In this document: one piece after another, positions 17,101 to 30,497 of the stretch | Numbering within the stretch: the first letter of the stretch is position 1 | Layout of the letters: each line of letters starts with the position of its first letter | NCBI GenBank assembly: GCA_907165065.1 | Contig: OU015528.1 | Location: 72,149,474 to 72,213,473 of the forward strand | Origin: Caprimulgus europaeus | Taxonomy: Eukaryota; Chordata; Aves; Caprimulgiformes; Caprimulgidae | Length of the DNA: 64,000 nucleotides | Reading direction: 5' to 3' | Notes under the pieces: generated by a model | What the model saw: only the letters and a program-made list of their open reading frames with translations | What the model was told of the DNA's origin: nothing | Databases searched by the model: none | Position numbers and translations under genes: made by a program

Positions 17101-18178
17101 TAGCATGTAAAAAATATATCTGTTACTTGTGACCAATACTTCCTCATCACCATGGGTGAGATATATCACTGTAGTTAATAATCAGAGATTTTAGCTGTCT
17201 GATTTTAAGATATGAAGTCAAATGTAAATGTAAAAAGGCCCTAAAATTCTCTAATTTTTTTTATTCCTGAAAAGTTGGAAAGTTATTTGATCTAAATTTA
17301 GCCTCTTTTTTTTTAGCTTATTCTTTTAGTGACTATTCTTCTTGAATGCTCAGTTTTCATCTCATTTATATTTTCTAAAACCAGAAATCACTGTGTTATT
17401 CCTAAAGTGCATCTAGCTTTCACCCTTTACCTGCTGTTCCAGCCTATTTTTAGTCAACATAATATTGCCAAGACTATGTTTGCTTAATCTCAAAAAATCT
17501 TTTCAGGAAAAAACATGCGATTTGCTATACTAGAACTTCAAAGGTCCCAGGTCTGCAGTGATATGCTTACTAACAAGGCACAGAGGAGCACGATTTCAGC
17601 ACGGTTTTATAGCACTGCAAGGTTTAGAGTGAATTATATTTTTATAACTGTTGAGTATAAAATCAAATCTCCTAACAGCGAATCACCAGTTTTGGGTAGT
17701 TTTGTCAGAAGGCAGCAGTGGAAAAGATCTATTTTGATCTAAAAAGCTGTAATTTATATAAAAAATAAATGCTTGATATAAACATGGTTAAATTGACATT
17801 TTTAGAAGATGCTTGTTACTCAGATTACATCTCAGTAGGTGAAAAATAATAAATTTTGTGTCTTTGTCTCAGTGGCATAAACGGCTAAGCTAGTCATATT
17901 GCTTTGCTTTGAATTTGTTTTTTTTTTCAAAATTACACAACAATCAACTACCTCTTCAGGATGGCATGTGTCATATAACATCTACTCACTTCAATGAGAC
18001 ACCCTTGCTGGAGTTAATGTTGCCTGAGATGTAATATTAATGTGGGCAGCACCATGAGGATTAAGTCTGACATGTGGACGGTTGCAATGGAAGACTGACA
18101 ACACTTCAGTGTGCTGAAGAAAAGAGTGAGAATGACAGATTGACAGGGCCATGAAGCTTGTGACATAAAGATCATTAC
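11127..18178 (-). other. Intron 5 of SEMA3E
   Basis: This 7,052-bp intron runs from donor GTAATG to acceptor GGTCTGCAG. It holds one CR1 tail at 14,226-14,320. The rest is AT-rich sequence with short A and T runs; no exon-like block was recognised. Confidence 0.85.
14226..14320 (+). mobile_element. CR1 LINE 3' end fragment
   Basis: The stretch contains GGATTGGACTAGATGATCTT, then GAGGTCCCTTCCAATCCCTA, and ends in three copies of the ATTCTGTG octamer. That is the conserved CR1 3' end with its terminal short repeat. The element is on the plus strand (antisense to SEMA3E) and heavily 5'-truncated, as is usual for CR1. The left edge is approximate. Confidence 0.92.
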
Positions 18179-18272
18179 CAATTAAGATGGAGGTGAAGGA
18201 AGAACTGGGGTCAAAAGGGCACCTGCCTCGTCCTCTCTCAAATTTGTGCGATTCCAGTTGAAACAGATGATC
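18179..18272 (-). CDS. SEMA3E: SEMA3E exon 5, sema domain
   Basis: This 94-bp exon starts in phase 0 and ends with a single G of a split glycine codon. It encodes residues 115-145 plus one base. It begins DHLFQLESHKFE and continues RGRGRCPFDPSSSF, the conserved (G)RG(R/K)CPFDP motif of class 3 semaphorins, before ending SILI. The donor is GTAATG. The acceptor is a run of twelve T followed by AAAG, which has the unfavourable A at position -3. The exon sits alone between introns of 17.4 and 7.1 kb. Skipping it would shift the frame. It is too short and too interrupted to appear as a long open frame and was identified from its motif and matching phases. Confidence 0.94.
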
Positions 18273-21200
18273 CTTTAAAAAAAAAAAATACAGAAAACAG
18301 CATAAAGCCTACAGGCAAAGAAAAAAAGACCTTAGAGACAAGTTTTAACTTTGTTATATGTTGGTAATGGATTGACTTAATTAGGGAGAAAACACAATTA
18401 CGGTTGCTTATTGATGTGCTAGTAAAAATTCTCCAGGTTTCTACAAATTATCTTCGTCTGTGCACTGCCCCAAAAGAACCAGTGAAATATGCACTAAAAT
18501 TGCACTTATTTCATTTCTGTCGGAGTAGGGAGTGAAGATTCCTCTATCTTTTCTCCAAATTATCTAAACATTAAATAGATATCTAGCCATGGAATGTGTT
18601 TTCCCTCTTTAAACATTTTTTTTTTCCAGTAGTTGTTAAATATATCATGCTGTGCTATCTTCTCTTGATAGCTTTGTGATGTTTATATATCTTCTTCATA
18701 AAAGTATGTTTAGGATTGAATCCCCAGTTATGGTTTGCAGTGGATTTAACAGAATATCAGTATAAAAAGAATATTGGCAACTTAGTTTAATTTGTCTATA
18801 TAAGCCTTTAAAGGCTGAGAAAGAATTTATAATTTAAATTTTCATTTGCAATGCTATGTTAGCCCCAGCTTTCCCAAAAGAGACCATTAATGTCTGATTA
18901 AAATATCAAGTGCGAGTACAATGTTTTTATAATTTATATATTAACAAAAAAACATACCACAAAACACAGGGATGAGGGAAATAAGGTAAACAGAGAGAAA
19001 GCTATGAAAGCTTCCTAAAAATGCGCCACCCAGCCGTCAAGTGTGTGACTGTTAAACGTTTTAACAGTCTAGCAGTTCCATTTCTGTGTAACCATTTTAC
19101 TCAAAAGTCTACTGAAATGTAGACTATATCAGCATATTGGATAAATACAACTTACGTGTTCAGTAAACTAATCTCAGGTTCACATTGCTAATAAACTAAG
19201 GCAAATATTTTGTGATGCATAAAATTGCCTGTGACAGGACCCCAAATCCACCAGAATTTTGAGGAGGATCTGCTTAGATCTCTCTCTTACAGCAGACATT
19301 CTCAAAGAGGTCGAAAGGATTTTTAACCATAAAAATCATATTTTATTAGACCTGACTTTTCAGGTATTTATTAGAATGACTCAGTATTTGTACAGAAAAA
19401 AAGCTCAGTATATCTAGACTGAATAAAATAGTGTCCTGGTCGTCCTTATTTAAATATATTTAAGTATATTAAGTACTTTTAGTCCTTATGTCAATATAAC
19501 AGGGTTTTTTTTTTTCTGCTGTTGGTTACATTCATATCATTTTGGGGGGTTGTAGCACATGCAGATTGATCCCTAGAATATTCTGGTTTTGAGAGACGCA
19601 GAAACCTGATTATGTGTTTGCACACTGCAATGTTATATTCCCCACTCTCCTTCAGATCAGTCACCTATATTCACCTATTCCACCCTACAACCTACAAGTC
19701 TTTCTCTTCCCAAACAAGTACAATTGCCGCCAAAGGAAAATTAATGCTCACTTTTCTTCAGGTAGCTCTACTCATGACAGCTATGCACACCTGGAAAAAA
19801 AAACCAACCCAAAACAAACAAACAACCAAACTAAAAACCCCAAATAAAACAAACTAACAAAAAAATCAACCAAGGAGCAAAGAAGCAGAAAATATATTGA
19901 CCATTGTGTGGGATGGGAAACTGGTAAGATAGTAATAATAATAACAAAATAATATTTTTTTTAAAAAGGACAGAAAGAAAAAAGATATAAGGAAGTGGAA
20001 AAGTTGTAGGGCTCTTAATCCCTACTCATTGATAAATAATTGAATATTTCTGTGTTTCATTTAGAACAGCTAATCTTGAATTTGTCACAAGCGCCTCTCC
20101 TGCAAAGTATTATTCACTCCTTAATCCTTAGATCAGCCAGGCTGATGTACCTATCTTCCATTCCCATCTGTCTAAATAATACATGCCATTTGGCATCTGA
20201 TAAAAGTTAAGATTCCCATTAGTTACAAAATTTCTATAAAAATGGGAGGTAACTCAGAATGCAGTTCTGAAAAAAAATAAGGCATCTACTTCATGTCTAC
20301 TTGAAGTGAAAATAGTAAGCAAGAACCATACAACATTTAAGTAAAACTCACAAGGCAACAAGGCATTCAGAAACTCACCTGTCTAGAAGCTCCTGTGTTG
20401 ACCTAACTCTGGCACATTAGTGCCTGATGTTAAAGCTGATGCAGAATAAAATAATCATCCTGGGCAGAGACTGATGGTGCAGGAATATTATTTTCTGCTG
20501 TATCAGCTTCAATTTCAAATCAGTAGTAGCTATTCCGTCTCTGCTGTTTGGTAAATGTCAAACAGTGAAGAAATACTTCTCTATGTGTGGAAATCTTAGC
20601 CCCATTCCATACTTTTAAAATGTCACACACCAGATATTTTTCAAAACTATATACCATAACATTTTGGGTCAACAGCGTTAAAAAAAAGAAAAAAAAAGTA
20701 AGGTGAACTCAGGAAGGGAAAGAAAAACCTTCTGAACACATGCAAAAGGATTGGGTAATCATAATTGTCATAAAATATGTTGTAAAGGAAATATTTCTGA
20801 AAAAAATCTGATATTATTTATTCTCTAAATAAGTATTAAAAATAAAGTTATTAATGAAAAAGTTTGTCTTCTGGGATCTCAACTAAACTTTCAATTAACT
20901 GGTTCAATAAAGAAAAAATCACCTAATTTTTAGAGAGAAAGAGGTAGTAGTAAGTGGAGAGATACACTGAGAGTTAAAATTTAATAGATTTTTATAGTCT
21001 TAATGCTTTGTGTTCACTTTTCCCTACAGTAAAATAAAAATGAACTTCTATGAAATAAAAGTTCAACAAGTTTAAAGCTGATTACAGAAAACATACTCAG
21101 GTAAAGTGATCAGGTGTGGAACCAAAATTATTTCAAAAAAATACTTGAAGAAGTTGTATTATGCATACATCAGTGTTTATAATGCATGACTCATATTTAA

Positions 21201-22805
21201 TTCTATATATGGAATAGAAAAAGCCACTAATACTCAGACCAAGGAGACTTGGTCAGTATGGAAGTCTTCCAGATGATGTGGAAGGATTTTGTGTCACTGT
21301 TCACCAATTTATAGTATTGCAATGAAAAAGCTACTATTGTAGTTAATTATTCCCCTGGGAAGCAGAATGAAATGAATGGTAACGATAAACACATTTTTTT
21401 AATATTAATTATGTGAATGCCATTAAAACAGCTAGCTATATGACCATGGAGTGAATATTTTAAGTAGTATGCATAGTATCCTTTCGTTATCTACATTTTA
21501 ACAGCTGGAATTTCAGAATAAGAGTGTAGCTTAGATATATAATCTAATGTTAACACTGAAGATAGACAAAAATTTGGATTTCAGTGCAACTTGGAGAAGT
21601 TTTTAAGTGGATCTTACCAGTTTTGATATAAGGCAGGATGTGTATCTCATAAATGCTTGCAGATGCATGTAACTATCTGAAAAGTCACAGAAAATGTAAG
21701 CAATGACTCCTCCAAGTGAGATTTTCCAGCTTCACCTTTTAGGACAGCATACCAAATATTCCATGGTTGCAATAAATTATTCTCACCACTGAGGCAAGTA
21801 ACTGAAGATGAGGTGCTAGATGTGTCAGAGATGTGTAAGCTTCCATGGAATGCCAGTTTAAATGAAATAAGTGTTACACATCAATAATCAGCTTTGAAGG
21901 CTAATACCATAATTCTAACCCTCCTTGTCGTTTGTAACATTGGAATCCCTTGAGAAATGTCAGAAGAAAACTGTCAGTTTCCTCACAGATTATCCAACAC
22001 AGTAATTCAACACTGCAATTTATTTTACAGGCCATTTTCAGTGGTTAGGGTAAAAATTACGCAAAAGCACATATGGAGGGCTGAGAGTGCAATTACAAAT
22101 TTCTACATGTAGTTTGGGAAAAAAATGGGGTTCTAGGTTTGATTTATGATACCTATGACTCAGGAAACATACTATACTTCCAATTATTATTAAAATAATA
22201 ATGTTGTTTAAAAAGAAATAGAAGATAATTCCAAGGGCATCAAGCATTTTGCCATTAACTTGATATGAATTGATAATTTTAGATAATGAAGAATAAGGTA
22301 GGCTATAAATAGTAATGAAGGAAAAGGTCAATCAAAGACATTAAAATTTAAAGACTGCATTTAATTTTTGTTGCAGAAAATTACTTTCTCTAGTGCCAAG
22401 TGCTGCTTTGCTCCGGTTCAAGACAGCATTTATGCATATGATTAATTTAAAACATATGCTTACTTCCATTCCCATTCAGCAAAATACCTAAGCCTATTCT
22501 CAGTGTTAATACAATGACTGTACCTTTTCACTAAACCATGGAGGCTTTGGTTGGGTTTTCCTACAATATTATTTTTATGAGAAAAAATAATTAGATCTTC
22601 TGTAAGGGGATGTTTTTAACTTTAATTTTTTATTATCTTCAAGGTTAAAAAAAACCCCAAAACCATATCATACTGGTATTTTTTAAAAGGAAAATTTTAA
22701 TCATTTCAGAACCTTTAATTACATGCTTAACTGTGCATGCATATATTCCAACAGTATAATCAAAGTCTACTTTCCAAGTGACTTGTGTCTTTTTGTGGTT
22801 GGCAC

Positions 22806-22840
22806 TTTTTTTTTTTTTTTTTTTTTTTGGGGGGGGGGGG
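22806..22840 (+). repeat. T23 tract directly followed by G12 tract
   Basis: Twenty-three T are followed without a break by twelve G, then a G-rich stretch (GTGGTGGGAGG) to about 22,860. The opposite strand, which is the transcribed RNA sense of the gene, reads C12A23. The lengths may be affected by sequencing error. Confidence 0.85.
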
Positions 22841-23771
22841 TGGTGGGAGGAAAGGGGTGTGTTTTGTTTTGTTGTCTTTTCCTAAGTCCATGTTATTTAT
22901 ATTGTGTGACAGAAAATCATATGTAGAGTACTGTGAGAAGAGACTAAGCAGATTTTTGTGAATATAGTTTTTAACACTGGCTATGCTACTCACTATTACT
23001 GTAACTCACTGGACAAAATTCATTCTTAGCATTAATGATCTTACAGTTATTGAACCTTAGAGTAAGAATGACATTACATGCAAAAGCTGTTTGCTGTGTT
23101 TCGTTGACTATGGGTCATATATTTGAGACTTTTTTAAACAGAACTATAAATAAGAAAGCTCACATGCTAAGTGCATCACATGGGAAAAAGTAAAATAGAG
23201 ATGCATTGTTGTGCAAAGCTGTGGGAAACTTTATTTTAAAAACTTAATGAAGCCATGTGGAGCTAGTGTCATATGTTGTACTCTTTTTTTCTGTTCAAGT
23301 AAATCCCAAAGCATCAAAAAAGAGAGTGTAAACATCAAAGATTCACCTTAATTGATCATAGTGCCCTGTTTGAGGAAGAAGGCTGTGGGGAAGGGATGGG
23401 ACACACTGGACACACTGACTCCACAGAGAAAGGAGATCCCAAATGACTGGCTGACTGAGTGACTTCGTAAAATGGGCTTTCAACAAGAGTCATCAGAATT
23501 GGAGACTGAAGCCAAGAGCAAGAAGGAGAGCTGCAAATGTCAAGGGTGTGGGAGGAAGAGGACTGCCAAGGGGATGTTCACATCCCTACTCTGAAGGCAG
23601 CATGTTCAGAAGCTTTCCTCAAGACTCTCAAAATGCTGTGAGGTTAATTTTTGCTTTCAAGGTTGAAGTCTGTTGCAATTCTGTCCTTAATCTTTATGAG
23701 AATGACACTGAGACCCTTGTCCCAAAATAGGGGATACTGTTCTTAGATTCACTGGTGCCATGTGGTCCATC

Positions 23772-23791
23772 TTTTTTTTTTTTTTTTTTTT
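23772..23791 (+). repeat. T20 homopolymer
   Basis: Uninterrupted run of about 20 T in intron 4. On the gene strand it is an A run and could be the decayed tail of an old retrotransposed copy, but no recognisable body adjoins it. Confidence 0.8.
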
Positions 23792-24549
23792 CCTGATAAT
23801 ATCTTAAAACCAAAGTAGAAAAACCATAAAGAAATACATGGCAAAAACTGTGATTTAAAAAATTCACCAAGTTAAGTACACAGTGGGACACCACTTTAAC
23901 AACGGTCTTTAATACCATGGAACTGTATGTAACTTATGAAATCTCCAAGATAATAACAGACTATTATGTAAAAAGTAAAATTTAAAAATATTTAACATAG
24001 CAGGTGTGCTGTTTCTAACCAAAGAAAACATTTGTTGCCCATGTAAACTTTCCTTTTTACTCATATAATTTTAAGTCTGGTTTAATCTTATCATTGCACC
24101 TTTAAAACCTGACATTTTGCATATACATATGTACACATGCACACTCACACAACCTAACAAAAGGAACTGAAGAACTCATCTCAAAATGAATCAAATATAA
24201 GATTTGCAGAACATTTCATTGGTGTAACTGGATTTTGTTCCTCATGTGAGAAATATAATACTGAGTGAATCCAGAGTAATTTTGTGTCCACAATAAAAAG
24301 TGCAATGCACAGAATAAATCTTATTTTGATTTCCATTCTCCTTTGCACTATATTTTTTTCAGTATAAATTAACATGGTACTTTTTTTTCAAATATTCTTT
24401 TGTTCTTCAAACTTTTTTTTTTTTTTTACTTCTGGTCTTCTTTCTTGTATACTCACTTATCTTTACATTTTTATTTTGACATAGAAAGACACACTGAATA
24501 CACTACGCAGAGGCTTCTTTTAGGAAGGATGAACCTTGACTTCCCCATT

Positions 24550-24572
24550 AAAAAAAAAAAAAAAAAAAAAAA
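24550..24572 (+). repeat. A23 homopolymer
   Basis: Uninterrupted run of about 23 A, 120 bp from a T15 run at 24,413-24,427. No element body is recognisable on either side. Confidence 0.8.
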
Positions 24573-27377
24573 TCTGAAAAATCACAGAACATGTCTGCAA
24601 ATCAGCAGAGAATATATTTCAAATACAAGTCTCCAAAAGTAACTCTCAGCTCTATGACCTGTCTTAATCTGTACACTTTTCTCATCAAGAAGGAACATGG
24701 TAAAAAGATATACAGTAAAATATTTTGTCTTTGCATAACAACAAAAAATAACGTCCTGGGTCAGACCTGAAAAGATGTTTCATATCATAAGCCTTTTGCA
24801 TTTAAGCAGACTAAATTTTGGCACTAAGAAGAATGTTCATTAGCAGTATCTGATAACTATATTCTCAAATATTAGGTAGATGCCTAATTTATATAAATCC
24901 AACTAAATAATTCAAGAAATTAAGAATTTAAAACCAACAGAAAATGAATCGATGTAATGGAGTTTATATAAAGGAATCCATTCTCCAAATACTTATAATA
25001 GTAAGTTCATATTGCAACCTACTGGTCTATTTAAGTCAACATAACACAAGCATGCAGATATATGGGCAAGTAACACAAGGGTGCTCCAACAGCAAAATAA
25101 CTTTTCATTTCATCATCAGGTATCTTCTTTAAGAAATCTAAACACTAATTTTTAAAAGGATCTGACAAAAAATTGTTCTGTTTGTTGTCAGAGGATTACT
25201 AAATTTTAAAATTACACCTTCCATGTTCACTCAACTTTATTTTCCAAGCCAATAGGGGTATACAATGTTAGGAATAGAGTTCTCAAAGAACTGGCTGAAA
25301 TAGTCAGGTTTCTGTTATTTGACCTAATTAAGATTATTTGGGAGGTAGTATTTCTCTGAGGATCTGTTTTCAATCCTCTTTACTATTAAGTGACATACTG
25401 AAAAGATCAATCGTCCTATGGTATGAGAGTGCATAAAATATCACAGACATTAAATCCTCCTTAAAATTCAGATGTATTTTTCAGTTCTATGGATTTTATT
25501 ACACAGTTAAACGATTAAGACACACTGGGCTCCAACCTGAAAACATGTTTAAAATCTGGAGCTATGTCAGACTGCTGTCTGAGTTTGCTGAAGGATTAGC
25601 AATTAGTGACTTGTGTCAAAATATCTGGCCTGAAGTGACAGAAATAATATATTTCCCTGATTTAATGCATGTGAAATACTCTGGCAATAGGAAAAAAATC
25701 CAACCATCCTGCATACAGAAATCACAAGCATTTTTCCTTAGCAGTTCAGAATGTTTAAGCAGAAGTGATTGAATTGGTCAGAATTTTTGGAGATATACCT
25801 CTGCATGACCTTAAACTGGACACATAAACTCATTATGGTACTATGGTGTAAAACAGGACAATTAGCAAAATAAATTATCACTATTTTGTATTAACATGAT
25901 AGTAGATATGAAAGATCCAGGGACCACATAAGGGATTTCTAGAATTAAAATGTTTGAATAGTTGTATATGGAGATATAGTGTTATGACCTGGTGAAAGAG
26001 AAGCTAAAGATACCACAAAATTGCTATACAAAAGTGAAGGGATTTCTGTGGGGAAGTGCAGTCTTCACACAGAGCCTCACTAGCCAAGGCTCTCCCATTT
26101 CCTTCATTTTGACAGACTAAACTTGTGTTGAGATTGTGAGGGTCATATCAGAGCAAATACCAAATAAAAGTCCTCTCATCTAATGATTATTATCATAACA
26201 TCTGGGGACAAAGGTTGTGGAAAAAAAAAATAAAAATGAAGGATACAGCAGGATGGTTTGAACTTACAGTCTAGGTTTTGGTGATGGGTGGAGCAACAGA
26301 TAGATTGGGCATGGAGAGGACAACAGCTACATTCAACTGAGAATGGGTTTCAGAAGGAAAACAGATACCCTTGGGAAGTTCTGTCTGTTTCTGTAGTGTG
26401 GAACCTTGGATAGCCACAGTCCTTTTGAGGCACTTCAAAAGGGCATGCCAAAGTGGGCCATTCTGGAAGAAAGGGCAGAGGATTTGATCCACTGCTTCTT
26501 GATGACACATATGAATTGTAATGCGTCTTTTTAGTTCACTTTTTAATCTGGAATTATATCCTTGGATAGATCTCAGTCAAATAAGAATAATTATTAGTCA
26601 TAAATTATAGAAGAATTATAGAATTTAAAAAGTGTTTTTTACAAACCTGCAAAAATATTAACTAAACCTTGCCATTTTTCAGTTTTTTTTCTGTTTTTAT
26701 TTATGATGACCAACATCTTATTGAGCAGTACCTCCACTCCTCAAACAATGCCATAGACTTCACCAGGTGCCTTCACTTTGAAAAATACTGTCTCTCATAA
26801 ATAAAGGTGGGAGAATCTAAAAATCAAGATAAGAACTTGAATATTTTACCTACCCCCATCAAATTACCACACAGGTAATTTCTTTCTTTTTGGATAATAG
26901 TATTATTCCTCTACATTGACTCATTCTCTCCTGACCATCTGTATTTAATCTTGAAAAGGGCAGGTTTAATATGATGGAAAATTAATTTCATGTGGCTGAC
27001 CAATTCACATTCTCTACTAATCTGTCAAATTGAACTTAAACTTCAAGTATGGCCATATTTAGACAGTATTCAAAAGTAATGAATGCCACTCACCTCGTTT
27101 TACAGATGCAGAGTACTGTCAAACAAATCTGCTGTCTGTTACAATGTGTAAGACTGATAATGACTGATAAGAATAACTGTGCTGATACAGAACACTTGGC
27201 CTTCTCCAGGGCTTTTGACTTAGTACATAGCTATTTGATGAAACAATGTGCATTGTGGAATTACTAAGAAATATGAACTGCTGACATATATCAAAGTATA
27301 GTTGTTATTACATATGCATTGATGAATTCTCCTTTACTGAAGGTTTCCTTAAGTTTCATTTTTGATAGAGAGGTAGG

Positions 27378-27434
27378 GTTGGTTGTTGTTTTTGTTTTTG
27401 TTTTTGGTTTTGGTTTTGGTTTTGGTTTTGTTTT
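27378..27434 (+). repeat. (TTTTTG)n / (TTTTGG)n microsatellite
   Basis: The sequence changes from TTTTTG units to four TTTTGG units over about 57 bp, a hexamer repeat with an internal unit switch. It is flanked by GGTTGGTTGTTG on the left. Confidence 0.85.
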
Positions 27435-30400
27435 AAATTTAGCAATGATTTAAACAATCATATGATTTCTTTCCTAGCAAAATTTACAAAAACACTAGTG
27501 GGGCATAAATAATCAAGAGAAAAGGTTAATGAGAGCTCTGGGTGTGTTCAGGTTATGGAATGCTCTCAATACTGAGTTAACAAACTAGATTTTAATACAA
27601 CCATATCCAGAGTGGTCTGTCTTGGACTAAGGAGCAGAGTTTACATCTGAAGTACATCAGAATGCCCTAAGAGGTGGACGTTCAGATCCTTGATCCGTCA
27701 GACTGCTTTCATGCATTTGATTGAGGTGCCTAATTTAGGATCTTGGACAGGCCAGGTGCCTTGTTACTGATGATAATGACAGGTATCTCTAGAAATCTCC
27801 TAACTGACTTTGTCATATGAGACTGCTAATTAGGTGTGTCAACTAAATGTGTGAAATGGGATAACTTTGTGGTCCAGAAAAGAACTTTGGATTAAGTGCA
27901 AAATGCTAAAAAGAGATTTCACATTGTGGTGCTGTGCCAAAGAAGTCAGCACTTGAGTTTCTGAAGAGGAATCTCAAACAGAGGTAGGGAAGTGACCTTG
28001 CCTGAATACACACCATCAAATAGTATGTCTGGTTCTAGTGTCCGCACTTCCAGAATATGTGAAAATATTGCAGAGTTCACAGGAAGGACATAAATATGAC
28101 TGAGGAATCCTGGTGATAGGTTTAAGGAGCTGTATTTATTCAGCTTATCAAAAAAAGTGAAGAGGTGGCTTGATCTTTGTGCATAAGCACTTACATGTGG
28201 AAAAGATGTGGAAAAGATAGCGGGAGACTTTTCAGCTTTGCTATCAAAGGCATATCAAGGTTTAATGGCAGGAAGTCAAAGTTAGATAAATTTAAACTTG
28301 AATAAGTGGCTATTTCCTAACATGTAAAATAATTAAATATTAGGACAGCTTACCAGAGAAATAATGGCGTTCCTATTATCTAGATTAATGTGGGTCTTCA
28401 GCTTTTTCTTTTTCTTTTTTTGTAGCACAGCACCTTTGTTATGTGCTGTAAGCACAGGGGCAATCTTAGCCTAATTAATTTCCTGCCTTTTATGAGTTTA
28501 GGTAGCATTTCAATCTTAAAATACACGCATAGTTGACTTCCAAAACCTGAAATACTTTAATCTAATGGACATTTGGGGCTTTTGGGTGTTTTGGTGGACA
28601 GCCTGTGATGTGGGCATTCAGACTAGAAGATGTAATGGACCCCTCTGATAAAAGATCCTATGACATTGTGTTGCTTACTTGCCAGCACTTCATGTATATG
28701 AACAGTTGATATTGGTTTAAACATCACCCAGCTTAATGACTAGTTTCATCTGAGCTATAGATTCAGAGGACTGCAATAAATAAGTAATTTTGTAGTATTT
28801 AGGGTTGCAGATCCAATTCCATAAATAGAGTGAATTGAAAAACCTGCGTAGATTTAGTGGACGGCTTTCTAACCGGTGGCTTTTTATCCATGCAGAGGGA
28901 CACTGTGTCTCTGAGCAAATATTTTCAGGGCAAGAATTTGTCATACATTCTGTCTAATGAAGGACTGACCAACACCCACTTCTGTTTGGTCAGTGAAACC
29001 AGATGTTCCTCCTCTTTAATCCTCTGCAAACTGAGAGCAGAGATGAGGTAATAGGAAAAAGCACGGAGAGGGAGTAGCTGGGCAGAGCATTGTTTGTTTT
29101 GATTATTCAAATACATCAGAAACAATATACTAAAATAATAGATATAAATAGGTATACAATTTTGTTTCTTAACGAAGCTGAAAGAATGATGAAATTACCA
29201 AATGCTGGTCAAGACCAGAATAATTATGTCATGTAAAAATTAAACTGAGAGATGACTAGAACATTCTCTCTTAACTTCCACAACAACTCACTTCAGTTTG
29301 TTATAGCAAGAGCTGAGGAGCTCATGTTGCTTACATTTGCTTGGTGTGGGGAGGCAAATGGAAAGCCTATTGCACAGTTGAACCTTATCCTTTGCTTTGA
29401 AACATAGAAAGGGTAGAAAAAGAAGTGCCCCTCCCCACATCCAATGAAATATTAAGGGTAACACAGATTAGAAAGAAGAAATTCTAGCTTGACTGCACTT
29501 TCCTCCAAGCAAACAAATGCACTTGATGTTTCACTAAAGGCAATTCCTTTCTAAAAAGCCTTAAAGACCTAGAATTTAGAGCTGCTGTCCCTGATAAACA
29601 GAATCTCATCTGGCTAATTGAAAAGGAAATAACAAGGAATATGTCAGATCAGGAACATCTAGGGGATACTCCCAAAAATCACCAGTGCATTTGTGGAAAG
29701 CGTGACTTAGTCCATCACCCCTCTGAGGTGGAGAAATAGAGTTGTAGGCAGTTTACTGAGTTAAATGAGGCATTTAAAATAGTCCTCTGCCAGCGCAATG
29801 TACATATTAAAAATTTACAACATGTTCTGGAAGAAAAATTCTTCATGCAGTGTTCTTTCCCACAACTTTCATTCCCTCAACAGGTTTTGTCATGCAGAAA
29901 TGCCTTCCTCTCCAGGAATCATCTCTGTCTTAGGACTTAGGATATTACTTCTGCACATTATTTACTTTTGGAATTTCCACTCATTTTGCAGGTCCCATGG
30001 AGGCTGAATAATCTCTTTAGCCACATTTGCTGGAACTCCCATCTGGACTTCTTAAAGATACTTTGTGAGTTAGTGAAAAAGGCAGTTTGGATCATTGTAA
30101 GGCCTCCGGAGCACCCCTAAAACCTGTTGCTCTGCTGAATAGAGAACTCATTAAGATAAAACAATTGTCTGACTGCAGATAGCTTATCTGATTTATCTAA
30201 GGTTCATCGTATTTCACCTAGGATATTTTGAGCTATATAGAACAGTAGTGGAGTACTGTTTTAGTAGCAGATAGATGTGGAAGAACGCAGACTGAGACAG
30301 AACACTTCTTGAAATACTCATCTTCTGCTACCAAAACTGAGAGGTTTATATAAGAGCAAAAGGAAGATACTAGATGCAGATGCTTCTCCCCGGCCTTGTT

Positions 30401-30459
30401 GGCATCAAAGACCATAGGAGTGACAAATGTCAATTTAGAGAGAATGGAAGGAGATTTTA

Positions 30460-30497
30460 TTTTCTTTTTCTTTTTCTTTTTTTTTTTTTTTCTTTCC
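30460..30497 (+). repeat. Pyrimidine tract (CTTTTT)n plus T run
   Basis: TTTTCTTTTTCTTTTTC followed by a T run and TCTTTCCC. This is a polypyrimidine tract on the plus strand, purine on the gene strand. Confidence 0.75.

Noticed and set aside
19790-19870. A-rich stretch that could be a processed-pseudogene poly(A) tail
   Set aside because: It is interrupted by many C residues (AAACAAACAAACAACC), and there is no recognisable gene body upstream.
22723-22993. Plus and minus frames with runs of F/G or P/K
   Set aside because: They are translations of the T23G12 homopolymer tract, not proteins.
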